The notes below the pieces were generated by a model, which was not told the origin of the DNA, did not search any database, and worked only from the letters and a program-made list of their open reading frames with translations. Positions 1-9,338 of a stretch of 64,000 bases of DNA are shown piece by piece; the stretch's first letter is position 1, and each line of letters opens with the position of its first letter. The position numbers and the translations under genes were made by a program. The DNA comes from CAVVDY01 sp963815775. Lineage in GTDB: Bacteria; Acidobacteriota; Terriglobia; Terriglobales; Acidobacteriaceae. The stretch spans positions 62,001-126,000 of the forward strand of contig CAWFIB010000021.1 of the NCBI GenBank assembly GCA_963815775.1, read 5' to 3'.

Positions 1-105
1 TGCCCCACACGTTTCATGTATCCGGTTGTATCAGGCGGTTGCCACGCGGTCAGTGACTGGAATCACGAAGCTTGGTGACGAAGCGCTCGCGCGACCAGTG
101 AGCGC

Positions 106-717
106 TCAAGGCTTTTGTTGATGTTGCTTTTCGGCTTCAGTGAGTGCTCTGCGGAACTGCTCGACCGCCTGGACCTCAGGCCCGTTCAGTGCGTTCTTTT
201 CGGTGTAGCGCCAGACTGGAGCTGCATCCAGGGGGTATTCAACTCTACCCTGATACACCGCGAAGGTATCCTCAGAGGCGCCAATCTCGTCGCCGACACG
301 CGGCCCTGGTGGTCCGAGAGGGCCAGGGTTGGAAAGATCCGGGGGATGGCCTTGCTGAGCACCCACCCGAGTCGTTCCACCACCGGTTTGAATGGTGACC
401 GGCGGGTTGTCAGAGGGAGAATTGGTGATTGTCGGTCCACTGGTGTGGCCTTTTCGAACCGCCACTACGAGATCTGCGGTCTGGGCATCCGGGACCAGCC
501 TGAATCTACCCCATTGTGAGAGGGCTTTTTCCACATTCTCCTGAGCCGTTCGATTGGCTGCCGGATTTGTTGCTGGTTCGCCGGCATCGGGCTGAATCAC
601 TACCGCAACGGTCTCAGCCTGGAGAACGTAGTTCGGCAACACCTGTTTTTTCTTTGCCACGGCGAAAGGAACAACCGCAAGAATGCTGAGGTAAATCAGC
701 ACTGTCCGAGCGGACAT
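106..717 (-). CDS. Secreted hypothetical protein
   Basis: The 203-residue product begins with a signal peptide-like segment (MSARTVLIYLSILAVV, then a hydrophobic core ending near AVA). The rest is polar, with a Gly/Pro/Thr-rich low-complexity stretch around residues 100-140 and an Arg/Glu/Gln-rich C-terminus. I do not recognise the family. The pattern of a conserved mature domain listing a variable loop resembles small acidobacterial envelope proteins, which is only an impression. The start at 717 is preferred over an ATG 30 bases upstream because GGAGGTG lies 5 bases before it. It is probably exported to the periplasm; its function is unknown. Confidence 0.6.
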   Translation of the reverse strand: MSARTVLIYLSILAVVPFAVAKKKQVLPNYVLQAETVAVVIQPDAGEPATNPAANRTAQENVEKALSQWGRFRLVPDAQTADLVVAVRKGHTSGPTITNSPSDNPPVTIQTGGGTTRVGAQQGHPPDLSNPGPLGPPGPRVGDEIGASEDTFAVYQGRVEYPLDAAPVWRYTEKNALNGPEVQAVEQFRRALTEAEKQHQQKP

Positions 718-825
718 TGGACACCTCCGCATGCCGATGGCAAACAATTATATGACTGGATGTGATTATCAATCCTGCGGCAAGGGACGTGGTGGCGTAA
801 ACCGCCACTCCTTCAGATTCGAAAG

Positions 826-1728
826 CTAAGGCCCGGAATCATTCAGTTCGGATTGCCCAGACTTGCGCGGGTGCAAGATCGCGTTAATTTCGCCACCCAC
901 CAGAAGCGCGATGCCAGCCATATACATCCACAGCATCAGGATGATCATGGCAGCAAGATTGCCGTAGGTGGCGCTGTAGTTGCCGAACCTGGAGACGTAG
1001 TACCGAAATCCAACCGAAGCCAGCGCGATCAGAGTGGCGGTAACCGCATTGCCGGGCATAATGAACCGGAACTTAAGGTTTGCGTCGGGCCCAAACCGGT
1101 AAGTCACCGCAAGAGCCAGTAGCAACGCAACGGCAATGATGATCCAGCGTACAGTCGCAAAGAAGATGAGTAACGGCTGGCTCCATCCGATGATCGACGC
1201 CACCCACGACTGGACCACCCCTCCGAAGATCACCAGCGACAGGGCTCCGATCGCCAACAGAAAAAAGATCAGCATCAGGAGAATCGCGGTCCCGCGCGCT
1301 TTCCAGAAGGATCTCCGGTCCTTGACATCGTAGATCACATTCAGTTGCGTCATGATCGCATAGACGCCGGTGGATGCCGAGAAGAGCGCAAAGACCAGTC
1401 CGAATGTCAGCAGTCCTTTCGTTCCTTCGAAAGCGACGTGCCGGATGGTTACCTCGAACAGGTTTGCGGACTGCTGCGGCAGAACCTGGTGGAGAAGATC
1501 CGTTATGGCCTGCTGTAGGTGGGGGATGGAAAGGGAAGGAAGCAGTGAAAGGACAAAGATCATCCCTGGGAAAACCGCGAGCAAAAAGAAGTACGCAAGA
1601 ACGGCCGCACCGTCGAGTACGTGGTCGTCCTGAACTTCGCGCCATAAATCCTTGGCGAAGTCTATCAACTGCCTGCGAGACGGAGTGCTCGTTGGGGAAA
1701 AGCTCCTTTCCGCGCCGTTCAGCAGCAT
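826..1728 (-). CDS. YihY/BrkB family inner-membrane protein
   Basis: This 300-residue protein matches the YihY/BrkB family (once mislabelled ribonuclease BN). It has a cytoplasmic N-terminus with the typical LRDLWREVQDD-like opening, followed by about six hydrophobic segments. The family-typical strings AYFFLLAVFPGMI (about residues 45-57) and NAVTATLIALASVGFRYYV (about 228-246) are visible, with a conserved YGNLAAMIILMLWMY segment near the end. Length is normal for the family. Its biochemical role is unsettled; transport or export functions have been suggested for homologues. It stands alone between a secreted hypothetical and the tRNA-Pro cassette. Confidence 0.85.
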   Translation of the reverse strand: MLLNGAERSFSPTSTPSRRQLIDFAKDLWREVQDDHVLDGAAVLAYFFLLAVFPGMIFVLSLLPSLSIPHLQQAITDLLHQVLPQQSANLFEVTIRHVAFEGTKGLLTFGLVFALFSASTGVYAIMTQLNVIYDVKDRRSFWKARGTAILLMLIFFLLAIGALSLVIFGGVVQSWVASIIGWSQPLLIFFATVRWIIIAVALLLALAVTYRFGPDANLKFRFIMPGNAVTATLIALASVGFRYYVSRFGNYSATYGNLAAMIILMLWMYMAGIALLVGGEINAILHPRKSGQSELNDSGP

Positions 1729-1898
1729 CTATCGTGTACTTGCTGGTTCTTCCCGATCTTTATCCGCGAAACCAGGTGAGAGGAACGGGACCATAAACTC
1801 GTTGATTCAGCACAAACTCATGGGGATGCCGGGGACCCTGAAAAAACTAGGGCCAAATCGCTCGCTTTTTCTGGGGACGGGCTATTGCGGCAAAACTC

Positions 1899-1940
1899 GT
1901 TGGTCGGGGCGAGAGGATTCGAACCTCTGACCTCCTGCGC
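1899..1940. repeat. Duplicate of the tRNA-Pro 3' end (att-like repeat, distal copy)
   Basis: These 42 bases repeat the 3' end of the intact tRNA-Pro gene at 2624-2665 with two mismatches. The match covers the CCA, acceptor strand, T-arm and part of the anticodon stem, and stops abruptly at 1940. No 5' half of a tRNA follows, so this is not a gene. Direct repeats of a tRNA 3' end are the usual scar of site-specific integration. The segment between the copies carries the DUF433/DUF5615 pair. Confidence 0.85.
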
Positions 1941-1948
1941 TATGAATC

Positions 1949-2314
1949 TCACTTGCCTTCGGGCCTCAAGACACGAATCTTGCGTTCCGTGACCACGACA
2001 AAACACCCCGCCCAGTCATTGGCGCTTCTTTCCTGAAAAACTTCAACAATTCGGTCGACCAAGTTTCGACGGTTCGGAGAATGGAGCCGCACTAGAAGGA
2101 TGCCGTGGTGCGAGCCGGGAGCGAACTTCCTCAGCTCCGAGAAGTCAATGTCCTGAGTGACAAGGAACCGTGATTCCCTCTGCGTGGCTTCCCAAAGTTC
2201 GCTGTCTTCGTGGCCGACGAGACCCTCATCATGTACAGTCTCGCTTTCGTGACCAAGCCCTTGCAATAAACTTGCAAGCTGGAGCGGAAGATTCTCGTCC
2301 AACTTGACCTTCAT
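1949..2314 (-). CDS. DUF5615 family PIN-like protein (putative toxin)
   Basis: The 121-residue product opens with KVKLDENLP, the signature of the DUF5615/Mut7-C-like PIN-fold family. The acidic pair follows in FLVTQDIDFSEL (about residues 50-61), then GILLVRL, a strand typical of the fold. PIN-like proteins of this kind are thought to be RNases and usually pair with a DUF433 protein. Here the DUF433 gene lies immediately upstream with a 4-base ATGA overlap, so the two are translationally coupled. The stop codon lies only 9 bases from the tRNA-derived repeat at 1899-1940, so the gene fills the end of the inserted cassette. Toxin activity is inferred from the pairing. Confidence 0.85.
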   Translation of the reverse strand: MKVKLDENLPLQLASLLQGLGHESETVHDEGLVGHEDSELWEATQRESRFLVTQDIDFSELRKFAPGSHHGILLVRLHSPNRRNLVDRIVEVFQERSANDWAGCFVVVTERKIRVLRPEGK

Positions 2315-2571
2315 CGAACGTGGGGAATTTCCGGAATGGGCAGGTCTTCTTCAGCCGACGCGGCGGCAAACGCAATGGCAGCCTGAACGTCCTCGGGCTT
2401 CAGACTAGGAAAGTCAGTAAGAATTTCCGCTGTAGAGTCGCCATCTGCCAGACTGGCAAGCACAGTGCGCAGGGTGACACGGGTCCCCTTGAACACCGGC
2501 TCCCCGCCGCAAACCTTCGGGTTGCGGGTGATGTGCTCCATATAGGTTCTCAATTTGCCGGTTGCGCCCAT
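2311..2571 (-). CDS. DUF433 domain protein (putative antitoxin)
   Basis: The 86-residue product shows the DUF433 pattern: ITRNPKVCGGEPVFKGTRV (about residues 14-32), then a helical region with LADGDSTAEILTDFPSLKPEDVQAA split by a turn. The domain is a winged-helix-like DNA-binding fold. It is commonly found beside DUF5615 PIN-like proteins, and is taken to be the antitoxin and autoregulator of the pair. Gene order (antitoxin first, 4-base overlap with the PIN gene) fits this. An alternative start 30 bases downstream (MEHITRNP) would remove a poorly conserved N-terminal ten residues and may be the true one. Confidence 0.85.
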   Translation of the reverse strand: MGATGKLRTYMEHITRNPKVCGGEPVFKGTRVTLRTVLASLADGDSTAEILTDFPSLKPEDVQAAIAFAAASAEEDLPIPEIPHVR

Positions 2572-2625
2572 GTGATTTGCCCCAAGCCGACTCCTTCTCG
2601 GTAAATGGAGAATGGATGGGTTAGT

Positions 2626-2702
<77 letters not shown>

Positions 2703-2814
2703 ACTGAGCCTTCATTATAGCAATCCTGAAGCTGCATTTCGGCCCGTACAGCAGCGCGTTCGTAACGTTGGAGTGACCGAAGTTGCGGGCGGAGTGCTAG
2801 GCTTTCTCTGCTGA

Positions 2815-2972
2815 ATGAGCGACCAGCCGCCGCATCGCAAAAGTTTCCATCTTCCGAAACCGTTTTACGTTGCGGCCGCACTCCTCGCGCTGGTTCATGC
2901 AGGCGAGGCCGCCGACTTCGGTAAGGTAACCAGCTCCAAGGTCGCCGACGGCATTTACCTGTTCATCACATC
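2815..2972 (+). pseudogene. 5' fragment of a secreted protein gene, possibly MBL-fold
   Basis: An ATG at 2815 opens a frame with a hydrophobic segment (PFYVAAALLALVHAGEA) followed by DFGKVTSSKVADGIYLFIT. The latter resembles the start of the mature domain of secreted metallo-beta-lactamase-fold hydrolases, just before the zinc-binding region. After about 2970 the frame runs into sequence with no such character and into the promoter of the next gene, so no zinc motif (HxHxDH) is present. I read this as a truncated remnant. The family assignment rests on a very short match and is weak. Confidence 0.35.
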
Positions 2973-3029
2973 ACGAGCTGGAAAAGCCGTTGGGCGACGA
3001 CCCCAGGTCGTAGATTTCTCATTAGCGGG

Positions 3030-3035
3030 TATAAT
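3030..3035 (+). promoter_or_regulatory. Candidate -10 box for the 2'-5' RNA ligase-like gene
   Basis: A perfect TATAAT ends only 9 bases before the ATG at 3045. A transcript starting at the usual distance would be leaderless or nearly so. No good -35 hexamer is seen 16-18 bases upstream, so the call rests on the -10 box alone. Confidence 0.4.
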
Positions 3036-3044
3036 GCTTCCTGC

Positions 3045-3599
3045 ATGGCTGGGCTTCTGTACGCGGCCGTTGCGTATGTACGCAACCCGGTCGGGACCTT
3101 CGTAGAAGAACTGCGACGCGAGTTGCACCCCTCGCATACTCACGCCGACGCCCACATCACCATCTTGCCCCCTCGCCCGCTCATAGGAACCGAACAACAG
3201 GCGATGGAGATCCTGCACCAGGTCTGCGCCACTGCTGAGCCGTTTGAGATCACCATGGGGGACGTAGAGAGCTTTATCCCGGCGACGCCGACGGTGTTCA
3301 TCCGCGTGGCCTATGGCGCCTACCGCATGCGGGAGCTGCACGACCGGTTCAACCGCGACGGCCTGGAGTTCTGCGAGCCCTGGCCCTACATGCCGCACCT
3401 GACCGTGGTCAAAGCCGACACCATGGAGGAGGCGCACAAGATAGCCAAAGTTGCGCAGCAAAGGTGGGAGCGCTTTAAAGACGGAAGGAAGATCCGGATC
3501 GATGCCATTACCTTCGTGAAGGGCAACGGGGAACGCTGGCTGGATGTTGCGGCGCCGGTTCCGCTGGGCAACCCCGAGGCCAAGCTGGTCGAGCACTAA
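3045..3599 (+). CDS. 2'-5' RNA ligase family protein
   Basis: The 184-residue protein carries the two H-x-T motifs of the 2H phosphoesterase superfamily: HITI (His37, Thr39) and HLTV (His118, Thr120), about 80 residues apart as expected. Members act on 2'-5' or cyclic phosphate RNA ends; the substrate of this bacterial branch is not known. Length is usual for the family. A TATAAT box sits just before the start codon, suggesting a very short leader. No neighbour points to a specific RNA pathway. Confidence 0.8.
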   Translation: MAGLLYAAVAYVRNPVGTFVEELRRELHPSHTHADAHITILPPRPLIGTEQQAMEILHQVCATAEPFEITMGDVESFIPATPTVFIRVAYGAYRMRELHDRFNRDGLEFCEPWPYMPHLTVVKADTMEEAHKIAKVAQQRWERFKDGRKIRIDAITFVKGNGERWLDVAAPVPLGNPEAKLVEH

Positions 3600-3879
3600 G
3601 GCGAGGGTTGCAGGGTGGGTGGATTCGAACCCACCGAGCCGCGGATCCACTCATTCCATCTAGCCCGTGATCTCAACGATTACGTGAGCGGCCAAGGCAG
3701 GCGAGATCCTGGAAGCGGCTGAGACAGTTGCGGGAAAACTGAACTGAAGCTTTCAAGCGCAAGGCCTGTCGGGGCTTAGCTACTGCGAATGAACTGGGGA
3801 CAAGACCCGAACAGACGAGGAAGTTCTGGGACGACTGGAAGTCGTGTCCTGGCAGAGAATCGATCATCGGGAAGGGCTC

Positions 3880-5292
3880 ATGAGAATTCCAAAACTGTTT
3901 GGCACGCTCTTATTCATTGCCGCGATGCTTGTTTCCGCTCACGCGGTCCAGCCGTCCACAATGCGCCTGGACTATTACCACACCGGCAATGCTACGACCG
4001 AGATGTTCAGCTTTGACCGGGTGGTGATCGAGCCGGTGCCGTGGCCGGGCGATATGTCCAAGACCATCGACGATTCCAACCTGGGCAACTATTTCTTCGA
4101 GGTACATGACGCCGCCAGCGGCAAACTGCTGTACTCGCGTGGATTTGGCTCCATATTCAGCGAATGGTCGCAGACGGAGGAGGCGAAGAAGCTGAATCGC
4201 ACCTTCTCCGAGTCGCTGCGGTTCCCCGCTCCAAGCGCGCCGGTGAAGATCGTGTTGAAAGAGCGGCGCGAGGGCAAGGATGTGGAGTTCCATGAAGTCT
4301 GGACGACGACCGTCGATCCCAAAGACAAGTTCGTCGACCGTGCCAAGCCGCCGTCACCGGGTCCGCTGCTGATCCTGCAGAAAATGGGCGAACCGCAAAC
4401 CAAGGTCGATCTGTTGATTCTGGGGGATGGCTACACTGCGGGCGAGCGGGGCAAATTCGAGAAAGACGCCAGGCGGGCGATGGAAATCCTGTTTTCGCGC
4501 TCGCCGTTCAAGGAGCATCGCAAGGACTTCAATGTGTGGGGGCTTTGTCCGCCGGCGGCGCAGCCGGGAATTTCGCGCCCGTCGACTGGCGTCTATCGCG
4601 ACTCGCCGCTCGGTACCTCGTATGACACCTTCGACAGCGAGCGCTACATCATGACCACAAACAATCACGCCCTGCGCGATGTGGCGTCGTATGCGCCCTA
4701 TGAATTCATCGAGATCCTGGCGAATGCCGACACCTATGGCGGAGGCGGCATCTTTAATCTTTATGCGACGGTCGCCATCGACAATCAGTGGGCGCCATAC
4801 CTGTTCGTCCACGAATTCGGCCACCACATCGCCGGCTTGGCCGATGAATACTACACCTCTGACGTGGCGTACGAGTCAGAATCGAAGCGCATCGAGCCTT
4901 GGGAGCCGAACGTTACTGCCCTGCTCGACCCAGCGACGCTCAAGTGGAAAGACCTGGTGGTGCAGGGAACGCCGGTCCCCACACCGTGGCGTAAGGCGGA
5001 ATTCGAAGCCTACGAGCACGACATCCAGGCAGAGCGGCGCAAGATCCGCGCCGAAAACCGGCCTGAGTCGGAGATGAATGCCCTTTTCGAGAAAGAGAAG
5101 AAACACGAGGACGAACTGCTGGGGACGGACCGGTATTCCGATCGCGTTGGCGCGTTCGAGGGCGCCAACTACGAGGCGCGCGGATACTACCGGCCGCAGG
5201 AAAACTGCATCATGTTTACCCGCTACGACAGATTTTGCGCGGTATGCCGGCGCGCTATCGAACGGATCATCAGCATGTATGCGACAGAGTAG
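3880..5292 (+). CDS. Secreted M64 family metallopeptidase (IgA peptidase-like)
   Basis: The 470-residue product has a signal peptide (MRIPKLFGTLLFIAAMLVSAHA). Its catalytic part contains LLILGDGYTAGE and the zinc site HEFGHH at residues 311-316, followed by AGLADEYY. HExxH with a downstream D/E-Y motif is the pattern of peptidase family M64. The N-terminal 130 residues form the beta-rich M64 N-domain. I start at 3880 because GGGAAGGG precedes it and the signal peptide begins there; an in-frame ATG 36 bases earlier lacks these. It is likely exported. The natural substrate is unknown; the IgA name comes from one clostridial relative. Confidence 0.85.
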   Translation: MRIPKLFGTLLFIAAMLVSAHAVQPSTMRLDYYHTGNATTEMFSFDRVVIEPVPWPGDMSKTIDDSNLGNYFFEVHDAASGKLLYSRGFGSIFSEWSQTEEAKKLNRTFSESLRFPAPSAPVKIVLKERREGKDVEFHEVWTTTVDPKDKFVDRAKPPSPGPLLILQKMGEPQTKVDLLILGDGYTAGERGKFEKDARRAMEILFSRSPFKEHRKDFNVWGLCPPAAQPGISRPSTGVYRDSPLGTSYDTFDSERYIMTTNNHALRDVASYAPYEFIEILANADTYGGGGIFNLYATVAIDNQWAPYLFVHEFGHHIAGLADEYYTSDVAYESESKRIEPWEPNVTALLDPATLKWKDLVVQGTPVPTPWRKAEFEAYEHDIQAERRKIRAENRPESEMNALFEKEKKHEDELLGTDRYSDRVGAFEGANYEARGYYRPQENCIMFTRYDRFCAVCRRAIERIISMYATE

Positions 5293-5350
5293 GTGACAGA
5301 AGCGACGTCTCGATCCAGCTCCCCCGAGGGACGAGGGCAGGAACCGGCCA

Positions 5351-5375
5351 CGAGGGGAGCCGCAGGCTCCCCTCG
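5351..5375. terminator. Hairpin between convergent genes
   Basis: An 11-bp perfect stem (CGAGGGGAGCC with its complement) closes a GCA loop. It lies between the stop of the M64 peptidase gene and the stop of the TonB receptor gene, which converge here. There is no clear T-run on either side, so it may block read-through from both directions without being a classic intrinsic terminator. Confidence 0.5.
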
Positions 5376-5395
5376 GTGGGCTGTGTTAGCGGAAG

Positions 5396-8300
5396 TTAGA
5401 AGTTGTACTTCATCACCAGCACAACATCGCGTGGATGGTTGCTGAAGACCTGGTTCCATTGCGCGAAAGTCGGCGAGCCCGTGAGCAGCGATCCGCGAAC
5501 GACACCGCTGGTGAAGCTGACCGGCGCGACGTCGCTGATGTTCCCGGGCACGTACTGCGCGTGATTGAAGATGTTGGTTGCCTGGAACGAGAACTCCACC
5601 GACTGACGCTCTGTGATGTTGACCCGCTTCATCAGTGAGAAGTCCCAGTTGTTGATCACGTTCGAGAACAGAGTGTTGCGGACCGCCGTCGCATAGGCGC
5701 CGGCTCCCGCCTGGATATACTGGGCGGCCGGGTTGGTCGCAAGGTAGGCTACCGTCGCCCCTTGCGAGTTCATCAAGGGAGTTACGGTCGAGGACGTCCC
5801 CGGAATGCCGGCGGGGTTAAGGACGGCACGGTCCGTTGCCGAATCGCCGTTCAGGTTGGAGTCGGCACCACTCTGCACCGTGACCATCTCCGGCGACTGG
5901 TAGGTATAAATGGGTGATACCTGCCAGTTGCCGACAAGGTTCTTCATGAACCAGTTGCCGTTCTTGAACCATGGCACGTCGTAAATGAGCGCCAGGGTGG
6001 CGCGCTGGCGGCGATCCAGCGCCGAGCTGCTGTAGTCGCACGCAAAGCACTGGAAGTCCTGCGGGCGGCGCGGTGTCAGCACGGTGGAGAACACGTCGGC
6101 CGTCGAGTTGTCGAAGGTGTGGCTCCAGGTGTAGGCCGCATCGAACTGCAGGCCATTGGTGAAGCTCCGCTTGAACGACGCTTGCAGGCCATTGTAGTTC
6201 GACGAGCCCCATGGCTCGAACGCTGTGATGTTACTCACGAAACCAGCGTTGGCATAGGACGGTACCTGGTTGCCGATCGCAGTCAAGCCATCAAGCGTAG
6301 TACCGAGCGAGTCGAGCGTTGCTTGACTCGGCATCGAGAGATACGTCGGCAGATTGTTGCTGGCAGTTACAGGGCTGGTCACATTCAGGCGGGTCTGCAC
6401 TGGAAGGTGAATGCCTCGGGTCCCCAGATAGCGCACCTCCAAGGTGTACTTGTTAGCGAAGATGTGCTGCACCCCCGCCGTCCAGGTTTCCGAATAGGGC
6501 ATCGTCTGGTTGGGTATATATGCGCCGGTGAGCGCACGTGCCGTTGCCGGATCAGTGATGGGAGCTGGGGTGTTCGGCAGGCCGCCGGCACCCAGGAAAT
6601 TGGTGAACGAATAGGGACAAATTTGCGGTGTACCCGGGGCTGTCGTATCGCAGGTCTGCTGCACCTGCGGGGGCAGTGACAGGATGCCCAGGTTGTCATA
6701 GAGAACGTCGTTGGCCATGGCGAAGCCGACGTTCACTGAGGTGTTCGGATCCGGCGCCCATGCCAGACCTACGCGTGGCATGAAGTTCGTGGTTTGGCTG
6801 GTCGGGGTGCCGAATGTGATCAGCCCGGGCACGTTGGAAATGGCATTCAGCGACTGCAACGACGCAGCCGCAGGATTGCCTGTCCACTCCCAACGCAAGC
6901 CGGCATTGATGGTTATGGTCGGAGTGATGCGCCACTCATCGTTGCCATAAAGATAGACGGCGCGCCGGTTGCCGTAGTAAAGCACGTTGCCGGAGGAGCG
7001 CTCGGCAAAATCGCCCTGGTTGGGATTCGGCGCGACGTTGTTCAGGTAATCGGAGAGGAAGCTCCACTCGTAATCGCCGCGCACACGCTGGGTGAACGAC
7101 TGCGGACTGATGATCCAGCGGAACTCACCGCCGAAGCGCAGGTTGTGTTTGCCCTTCACCCAGCTCACGTTGTCGACGAACTGATACAGGTTCTGAATCG
7201 TAAACTGCGGAGCGTTGGGATTGGGACCAAGCTGAACGCCGTTCAGCTCAAAGACCTGCAGGTTCGGGAATGTGCCCGGCCCGCCTAATCCAGGAAAGCT
7301 TGCATCGCCGGACGCCGTGACCGTGTTAAAGCGGTTGAAGCCGAAACGGAATTCGTTGTTCACGTTGGGTGAAAAGTTGTGATACTCGCTCATGGTGATC
7401 AACCAGAAATAGGTGGGATTGACCGTCCAGAACGTCGGAATCTGAGCGCTCGTGTCAAAAGCGGGATTTTTGGTGTAGGCCAGACGCCAGCGAAACTGGT
7501 CCTTCTCCGAGAGGTTGTAGTCGATGGAGTTGGCGGTGTTCAGGAAGTTCTGATAGCTGGAGCCCAGGAACCCTACATCGCCAACCGGGATGTTAACCGC
7601 CGAGTTATTGAAATTCGGATCTGTGGTCGCCAATCCAGGAGCGACCGAGACCGTGTTGTCAGCCCCACTCAACCCGCAAACGGTCGGGGCCGAGGTTGCA
7701 GCGGGAACATATTTCTGGAACTGCTGCAGGTTCGTATTGTTGGGGAACAGGCTGGCCAATGCCGCATAGCCCGCAGAAGTCGGAGCGCAAGCTGTGGACG
7801 GAGTTGCGGTTTGGCCGATGGTGTTGTACTCCCAATCGCTGAAGAAGAACAGCTTGTTCTTCAGTATGGGGCCACCGATCTGCCCGCCATAACGATTGTT
7901 ATCGAACCGCGGATTGGACGGCGTCAGGCCATTACTCACTTGCGATAAGGCGGTCTGCGAGTCGATCGCGTTCAGGTTGCGGTTCTGGAAGTACTCGTAG
8001 GCCCGGCCATGGAACTGATTCGTTCCGCTCTTGATAGTCTCGTTGAACTGGCCGCCGGAAGAGTGGCCGAATTCTGCCGAATACTGGTTTTGTAACACGG
8101 TAAAGCTATCCACTGCATCGTTCGGAATCTGGATGAGCGGACCGGTTACGGTGATGTTGTTGTTGTCCACGCCGTCTACCGTGAAGTTGTTGTTGCGGGG
8201 CCGCTGTCCTCCTACGGATGGTCCCATCCCGACACCGATGCCCCCGGAGCTGGCTACCCCGGCATCCAGCAGCGACAGGTTCAGCACACCACTGCCGGTG

Positions 8301-8758
8301 CCTCCGGTGGAAGTAATTGGCGAGTCCGCCGCCTGCTTGGCTCCGAAGGTGGTGGAAATTGTTGGTGTCGTGGTGTCGATCGCCACTGCCTGTTCGTTGA
8401 CTTCGACTGTGGTGCCGGCGCTCACCACCGCGGTGGTGACGTTCGCGGTGGCAACTCTGTTGAGCACCACTTCGACATCGCGATAGCCGCCCTTCAAGCC
8501 GGGGGCACTCACATCCACGGAGTAGTGGCCAACCGGCAGATTGACAAAGCGATACTCGCCCTGTGGGTTGCTTTTGAGGGTCTGCTTAAAACCGGTGCCC
8601 AGGTTTGTCACCGAGACGTCGGCGTTGGACACATACGCGCCCGACGGGTCCTTCACCACGCCCGTCAAGTCGCCACTGATCGCCTGTCCGAAGGAAAGGG
8701 CGGACAGTAGCAACACGACACTGAGCAGGGTGAGTAGTGTGAAAGTACTTCTATTCAT
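5396..8758 (-). CDS. TonB-dependent receptor, Oar-like, with N-terminal carboxypeptidase-regulatory domain
   Basis: The 1120-residue outer-membrane protein starts with a signal peptide ending near FGQA. A CarboxypepD_reg domain follows (about residues 25-105: SGDLTGVVKDPSGAYVSNA, then LPVGHYSVDVSAPG). Next comes a plug-like region with VGGQRPRNNNFTVDGVDNN and PNDAVDSFTVLQNQYSAEFG, and a long beta-barrel ending in an aromatic residue (VLVMKYNF). This is the architecture of the large Oar/OmpA-type receptor families expanded in Acidobacteriota, probably importing glycans or other large substrates. The start at 8758 is chosen over 8770 because GAAGTGGAG lies at the right distance. No substrate-binding partner or regulator is adjacent, so the ligand cannot be inferred. 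Confidence 0.9.
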   Translation of the reverse strand: MNRSTFTLLTLLSVVLLLSALSFGQAISGDLTGVVKDPSGAYVSNADVSVTNLGTGFKQTLKSNPQGEYRFVNLPVGHYSVDVSAPGLKGGYRDVEVVLNRVATANVTTAVVSAGTTVEVNEQAVAIDTTTPTISTTFGAKQAADSPITSTGGTGSGVLNLSLLDAGVASSGGIGVGMGPSVGGQRPRNNNFTVDGVDNNNITVTGPLIQIPNDAVDSFTVLQNQYSAEFGHSSGGQFNETIKSGTNQFHGRAYEYFQNRNLNAIDSQTALSQVSNGLTPSNPRFDNNRYGGQIGGPILKNKLFFFSDWEYNTIGQTATPSTACAPTSAGYAALASLFPNNTNLQQFQKYVPAATSAPTVCGLSGADNTVSVAPGLATTDPNFNNSAVNIPVGDVGFLGSSYQNFLNTANSIDYNLSEKDQFRWRLAYTKNPAFDTSAQIPTFWTVNPTYFWLITMSEYHNFSPNVNNEFRFGFNRFNTVTASGDASFPGLGGPGTFPNLQVFELNGVQLGPNPNAPQFTIQNLYQFVDNVSWVKGKHNLRFGGEFRWIISPQSFTQRVRGDYEWSFLSDYLNNVAPNPNQGDFAERSSGNVLYYGNRRAVYLYGNDEWRITPTITINAGLRWEWTGNPAAASLQSLNAISNVPGLITFGTPTSQTTNFMPRVGLAWAPDPNTSVNVGFAMANDVLYDNLGILSLPPQVQQTCDTTAPGTPQICPYSFTNFLGAGGLPNTPAPITDPATARALTGAYIPNQTMPYSETWTAGVQHIFANKYTLEVRYLGTRGIHLPVQTRLNVTSPVTASNNLPTYLSMPSQATLDSLGTTLDGLTAIGNQVPSYANAGFVSNITAFEPWGSSNYNGLQASFKRSFTNGLQFDAAYTWSHTFDNSTADVFSTVLTPRRPQDFQCFACDYSSSALDRRQRATLALIYDVPWFKNGNWFMKNLVGNWQVSPIYTYQSPEMVTVQSGADSNLNGDSATDRAVLNPAGIPGTSSTVTPLMNSQGATVAYLATNPAAQYIQAGAGAYATAVRNTLFSNVINNWDFSLMKRVNITERQSVEFSFQATNIFNHAQYVPGNISDVAPVSFTSGVVRGSLLTGSPTFAQWNQVFSNHPRDVVLVMKYNF

Positions 8759-8770
8759 CGCACACTCCAC

Positions 8771-9338
8771 TTCTCTGGTTCATTCTTGCGTTGCGCTTGG
8801 TGGTCCGGTATTTCCGAAGCACACCCCACAAACAACGCTGCCAGGAAGAGTGCACGACACTAGCCAATCGGAATTATGTGTATTTACTTTGGCTTGCAGC
8901 CTGGAGCTCGCCGCGAAGCTATGAATTGTGGGAAGTTGGCATTTTCGGACTTATACCTAACTGGCGGGAACTCGACGCATCCTTCCATAGATTCGTCACG
9001 CTGTCTTGTAGTGACGTGGCATATGGAATCGCACTTTCACACCTACAAAAATTCAGAAGATAGAGCGCATGCCGGACGAATGCTCGTCAAGTGCGATTTC
9101 ATGCAACCTTTCTGTGAATCGACCGTCCTATATCTGTTGGTTCATCACATTTTCCGGGAACGCTCGGCCTTTGCAGTAGATTGTGGTAAGTGGGGAACAT
9201 CGGTCTTGAGGCGATCTCGACAAAGAAGTGCGGTTTTTCAGGCGATCTACGAGAGACGCCCCTCGGGCAGATAATTGCAGATTAGACCGGGCAAATCCTT
9301 TATACCCCATCCGTTGACGAAGGCAGGTACAACGAGAC
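8771..9338. other. 568-bp intergenic region
   Basis: This region separates the TonB receptor start from the transposase remnant and is visibly lower in GC than its flanks. It should hold the receptor promoter. I see no convincing gene. An 11-base inverted repeat (GAATCGCACTT near 9025 and its near-complement near 9088) is the only structure noted, and its meaning is unclear. Confidence 0.4.

Noticed and set aside
3613..3665. tRNA-like 3' end (GGTTCGAATCC in T-loop context) after the 2'-5' RNA ligase gene
   Set aside because: The T-stem pairs only with an eight-base loop, no CCA follows, and no anticodon or acceptor arm can be built upstream. It may be a tRNA relic but is not callable as a gene.
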